DNA from: Geodermatophilaceae bacterium | GTDB taxonomy: Bacteria > Actinomycetota > Actinomycetes > Mycobacteriales > Geodermatophilaceae | NCBI GenBank assembly: GCA_013811805.1 | Contig: JACCUM010000338.1 | Coordinates: forward strand, 1-8,174 | DNA length: 8,174 nucleotides | Direction: 5' to 3' | Shown here: one piece after another, positions 5,583-8,174 of the stretch | Numbering within the stretch: position 1 is the first letter of the stretch | How the letters are laid out: the number at the start of each line of letters is the position of its first letter | Made by a program: the position numbers and the translations under genes | The notes under the pieces: generated by a model | Told to the model about the DNA's origin: nothing | Databases searched by the model: none | The model's input: only the letters and a program-made list of their open reading frames with translations

Positions 5583-7007
5583 TCACGACGGGTCGGCCGA
5601 GGTCGACTCCTCGGCTTCGAGAGCGTCGAAGAAAGACTGCGCCCAGTGGTCCAAGTCGTGCCCGAACAGGTGCCGCCGCAACGCCCGCATCCGCCGCTTG
5701 CGGTGCGCGGGCGGATCGAACAGGGCTCGGGCCAGTGCGTCCTTCACCCCGTTGATGTCATGCGGATTGACCAGATAGGACTGCCTGAATTCGGCTGCAG
5801 CGCCAGCGAATTCGGATAGGACCAACGCCCCGCCAAGGTCGCCGCGAGCGGCGACGTACTCCTTCGCGACCAGGTTCATCCCGTCGCGGTACGGCGTGAC
5901 GGCCATGACGTCGGCAGCCCGATACAGTGCCGCGAGCTCCTCGCGAGGCATCGACTGGTGCAGATAATGAACCGCCGGTCCGGCGATGGACCCGAACTCA
6001 CCGTTGATGTGGCCGACCATGCGCTCGATCTCCTCGCGCATCGTGACGTAGTGCTCGACGCGTTCCCGGCTGGGCGTGGCCACCTGCACCAGCACGGTGT
6101 CCGGAGCGGTCAGCTTGGCGTCCTGGAGCAGCTCGTAGAAGGCGCGCAGCCGTACGCCGATGCCCTTGGTGTAGTCCAGCCGGTCCACGCCGAGGATGAC
6201 CCGGTCCGGATTGCCCAGCTCCTTGCGGATCGCGATGGCCCGTTCGGCCACCTCGGCCGAGGAGGCCAACTCGTCGTAGCTCTTGGCATCGATCGAGATC
6301 GGGAAGGCCCGGGCGGTGACCGTACGGCCGTCGACGGCGACGGTGCCGTGGCTGGGCTTGAGGTCGCACAGGATCCGCGCCAACTGGAGGAAGTTGCTCG
6401 CGCCCTGCGGTCGCTGGAATCCGATCAGGTCAGCTCCGAGCAGGCCTTCGACGATCCGGCGGCGCCCGGGCAGCTGCATGAACAGCTCCTGCGGCGGGAA
6501 CGGGATGTGCAGGAAGAAGCCGATCCGCAGGTCGGGACGCAGCGCACGCAGCATCTGCGGCACCAGCTGCAACTGGTAGTCGTGCACCCACACCACGCCG
6601 TCCCGCCCGGCCACCTCGGCTGCCTTCACCGCGAACTGCTCGTTGACCGAAACGTAGGTGTCCCACCAGGACCGGTGGTACTGCGGACGTTCCACGACAT
6701 CGTGGTAGAGCGGCCAGAGCGAGGCGTTGGAGAACCCCTCGTAGTACCGGGTGATCTCCTCGGCGTTCAACGGGACCGGGACAAGCCTGATCCCGTCGGC
6801 CTCGAAGGGCTCGGGGGCCTCGCCTGGCGCACCTGACCAGCCGACCCAGGCGCCGTTGCGACCGCGGATGAATGGCTCCAGCGCGGTGACCAGGCCACCC
6901 GGACTGCGTTGCCAGGACGTGCTGCCGTCGGCCTGTGTGACCTGGTCGACGGAAAGCCGGTTGGCCACGATGACGACATCGCTGCCTCGGGCCTTGCGAG
7001 CGGACAC
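5583..7007 (-). CDS. otsA: Trehalose-6-phosphate synthase OtsA (GT20 glycosyltransferase)
   Basis: This 474-residue GT20 enzyme (PF00982) transfers glucose from UDP-glucose (or another NDP-glucose) to glucose-6-phosphate, forming trehalose-6-phosphate for OtsB. Visible motifs in order: ANRL (15-18) and the N-terminal loop RSPGGL (34-39), WVGWSG (54-59), FSNASLWPLYH (92-102), VHDYQL (141-146), FFLHIPFPP (164-172), GVDRLDYTKG (273-282) whose Arg276 and Lys281 correspond to the phosphate-binding Arg/Lys pair of E. coli OtsA, RDGMNLVAKEY (374-384) and LSEFAGAA (397-404). Length is typical. The GTG at 7007 is forced: an in-frame TAG lies 12 nt upstream (7019-7017) and the conserved VVIVANRLS begins at residue 11. 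The only purine-rich stretch, GGGGA, is 12 nt away, rather far, while a TANNNT box 6 nt upstream suggests leaderless translation. It ends with two in-frame TGA codons nine bases apart. Confidence 0.98.
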   Translation of the reverse strand: MSARKARGSDVVIVANRLSVDQVTQADGSTSWQRSPGGLVTALEPFIRGRNGAWVGWSGAPGEAPEPFEADGIRLVPVPLNAEEITRYYEGFSNASLWPLYHDVVERPQYHRSWWDTYVSVNEQFAVKAAEVAGRDGVVWVHDYQLQLVPQMLRALRPDLRIGFFLHIPFPPQELFMQLPGRRRIVEGLLGADLIGFQRPQGASNFLQLARILCDLKPSHGTVAVDGRTVTARAFPISIDAKSYDELASSAEVAERAIAIRKELGNPDRVILGVDRLDYTKGIGVRLRAFYELLQDAKLTAPDTVLVQVATPSRERVEHYVTMREEIERMVGHINGEFGSIAGPAVHYLHQSMPREELAALYRAADVMAVTPYRDGMNLVAKEYVAARGDLGGALVLSEFAGAAAEFRQSYLVNPHDINGVKDALARALFDPPAHRKRRMRALRRHLFGHDLDHWAQSFFDALEAEESTSADPS

Positions 7008-7013
7008 GAAGCA

Positions 7014-7019
7014 AAGCTA
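7014..7019 (-). promoter_or_regulatory. Predicted -10 box (TAGCTT) of otsA, leaderless start
   Basis: TAGCTT on the minus strand fits the actinobacterial TANNNT -10 consensus and ends 6 nt before the GTG start of otsA. Transcription starting about 7 nt downstream would begin at or next to the G of the start codon. The first three bases of the box form the in-frame TAG that limits the ORF. No consensus -35 is visible, which is common for such promoters. Confidence 0.6.
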
Positions 7020-7054
7020 TCCCCACCGGCGCAACCGCACACCTTGCGCGTCGA

Positions 7055-7060
7055 TACGGT
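7055..7060 (+). promoter_or_regulatory. Predicted -10 box (TACGGT) of the acyl-CoA racemase gene, leaderless start
   Basis: TACGGT on the plus strand fits TANNNT and is followed by exactly 6 nt before the ATG at 7067, predicting an mRNA that begins at the start codon. No Shine-Dalgarno sequence lies at usable distance. The arrangement mirrors that of otsA on the other strand within the same 59-bp divergent region. Confidence 0.55.
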
Positions 7061-7066
7061 CAGTGG

Positions 7067-8174
7067 ATGGGTCCCTTACAAGGCGTCCAGGTCGTCGAAT
7101 TCGCCGGTCTCGGCCCGGGTCCGTTCTGCGGGATGATGCTGGCTGATGCCGGTGCCGACGTAGTACGGATCGAACGGCCGCGCCCCCTCGGTGATGGCGT
7201 GTCCCGGCTGGTGCTCAACCCGGTGCTCGATAGGGGGAAGCGCTCGATCGCGCTGGACCTGCGCGAGGAAGCCGATCGCGAGGTGGTCCGGCGGCTGCTG
7301 GCCCGCGCCGACGTCCTGACCGAGGGATTCAGGCCGGGTGTGATGGAGCGGCTCGGCTTCGGTCCGGAGCCGGTGCTGGCCGCCAATCCGCGGCTGGTCT
7401 ATGGCCGGATGACCGGCTGGGGACAGGGCGGTCCGTACGCGCACACCGCCGGCCACGACATCGACTACATCGCGACCACTGGTGCGCTGCATGCCTTTGG
7501 GAGACCGGGCGAGCTGCCCGCGCCACCGCTGAACCTGCTCGGTGACTTCGGCGGCGGTGGGATGCTGCTGGCCTTCGGCCTGGTCGCGGCGCTGCTCCAT
7601 GCCGGTCGTACCGGGCAGGGACAGGTGGTCGACGCCGGAATCGTGGACGGTACGGCGCTGCTGACCGCCATGATCCATGGCTTGCGAGCCGAAGGCGCCT
7701 GGCAGGACGAGCGTGGGGTCAACCTGCTCGACACCGGTGCGCCGTTCTACGACGTCTATCGCTGCGCCGATGGCGGGTTCCTGGCCGTGGGCGCCCTGGA
7801 GGAACCGTTCTATGCGGCTCTGGTCTCCGGGCTCGGCCTGGTCGGCGACGATCTGCCCGACCGCGCCGATCCCGCGCAGTGGCCGGCTCTGCGCGAGCTG
7901 TTCGCCACGGTGATCGCCGGGCGAACCCGTGACCAGTGGTGGGACACCTTTTGCGGCACAGATGCATGCGTGGCCCCGGTGCTCGACTGGCAGGAGGCAG
8001 TCGCCGACGAGCACAACTCCGACCGTGGCGTTTTCACCGATGTCGGCGGTGTGCTGCAGCCCGGTCCGGCGCCTCGGTTCGGTACGACGGTTGCCGACGC
8101 GCCTCGTCCGGCTCCGGCGCATGGCGGCTCCGGCGCCGAGATCCGGCGCGAACTCGGTCTACCGCTGCCGTCCG
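7067..8174 (+). CDS. CaiB/BaiF class III CoA-transferase family protein, probable alpha-methylacyl-CoA racemase (3' end outside window)
   Basis: The frame is open from the ATG at 7067 to the right edge: 369 residues plus one base. The fold is class III CoA-transferase (PF02515). Three features point to alpha-methylacyl-CoA racemase (AMACR; Mcr in Mycobacterium) rather than a transferase: GHDIDYI with His130, PLNLLGDFGGG with Asp160, and ALEEPFY with Glu245. These match the Mcr catalytic residues His126, Asp156 and Glu241 with a constant offset of four. The racemase interconverts the R and S forms of 2-methyl-branched acyl-CoA, which is needed before beta-oxidation of branched or sterol side chains; that role is inferred from the family. 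The N-terminus MGPLQGVQVVEFAGLGPGPF is a standard family start. Mcr is about 360 residues, so only a few C-terminal residues are likely missing. It is transcribed divergently from otsA. Confidence 0.93.
   Translation, partial: MGPLQGVQVVEFAGLGPGPFCGMMLADAGADVVRIERPRPLGDGVSRLVLNPVLDRGKRSIALDLREEADREVVRRLLARADVLTEGFRPGVMERLGFGPEPVLAANPRLVYGRMTGWGQGGPYAHTAGHDIDYIATTGALHAFGRPGELPAPPLNLLGDFGGGGMLLAFGLVAALLHAGRTGQGQVVDAGIVDGTALLTAMIHGLRAEGAWQDERGVNLLDTGAPFYDVYRCADGGFLAVGALEEPFYAALVSGLGLVGDDLPDRADPAQWPALRELFATVIAGRTRDQWWDTFCGTDACVAPVLDWQEAVADEHNSDRGVFTDVGGVLQPGPAPRFGTTVADAPRPAPAHGGSGAEIRRELGLPLPS

Noticed and set aside
5958..6836. 292-codon plus-strand open frame opposite otsA
   Set aside because: Antisense shadow in the phase facing otsA third positions; otsA motifs run through the whole segment.
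7076..8122. 348-codon minus-strand open frame opposite the acyl-CoA racemase gene
   Set aside because: Same compositional effect: its codon first positions face GC-rich wobble positions of the real gene. The translation shows no domain, and the plus strand has an intact catalytic triad.

Overview
The window is high-GC DNA (roughly two-thirds G+C by eye) with strongly GC-biased third codon positions, GTG start codons, tight gene packing and start codons placed directly behind TANNNT boxes. Together with the gene families present, this points to the chromosome of an actinobacterium; the genus cannot be named from the sequence. No insertion sequence, phage gene, CRISPR array, tRNA or rRNA was seen.

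Layout from left to right. (1) A plus-strand DUF885-family putative metallopeptidase, cut at the left edge, ends at 1155. (2) It converges on a set of five collinear minus-strand genes, which in transcription order from right to left are: trehalose-6-phosphate synthase otsA (7007 to 5583), trehalose-6-phosphate phosphatase otsB (5525 to 4710), a DUF664/DinB-like putative metal-binding protein (4615 to 4088), a uridine-kinase-like protein with a degenerate P-loop (4033 to 3302) and a full-length type I ABC exporter half-transporter (3082 to 1199). (3) Divergent from otsA, a plus-strand class III CoA-transferase family protein starts at 7067 and runs off the right edge; its residues match alpha-methylacyl-CoA racemase.

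Function. OtsA and OtsB form the complete two-step route from UDP-glucose and glucose-6-phosphate to trehalose, a compatible solute and, in many actinobacteria, a cell-envelope precursor. Both enzymes keep all their signature motifs. The three genes downstream have no clear link to trehalose; they may be partly cotranscribed, but the gaps (94, 54 and 216 bp) leave room for separate promoters. The divergent racemase would act on 2-methyl-branched acyl-CoA.

Non-coding structure. The longest gene-free stretch is only 219 bp (3083-3301), so there is no large empty region. Three pieces of structure stand out. The 59-bp otsA/racemase divergent region has a TANNNT box exactly 6 nt before the start codon on both strands, which predicts two leaderless mRNAs. 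A perfect 23-bp tandem duplication lies upstream of the DUF664 gene. A degenerate 18-bp repeat tract contains the start codon of the P-loop gene and changes reading phase inside it.

I found no convincing undescribed multi-gene system. The gene content is ordinary actinobacterial housekeeping and metabolism, and the interest lies in the regulatory and repeat structure.
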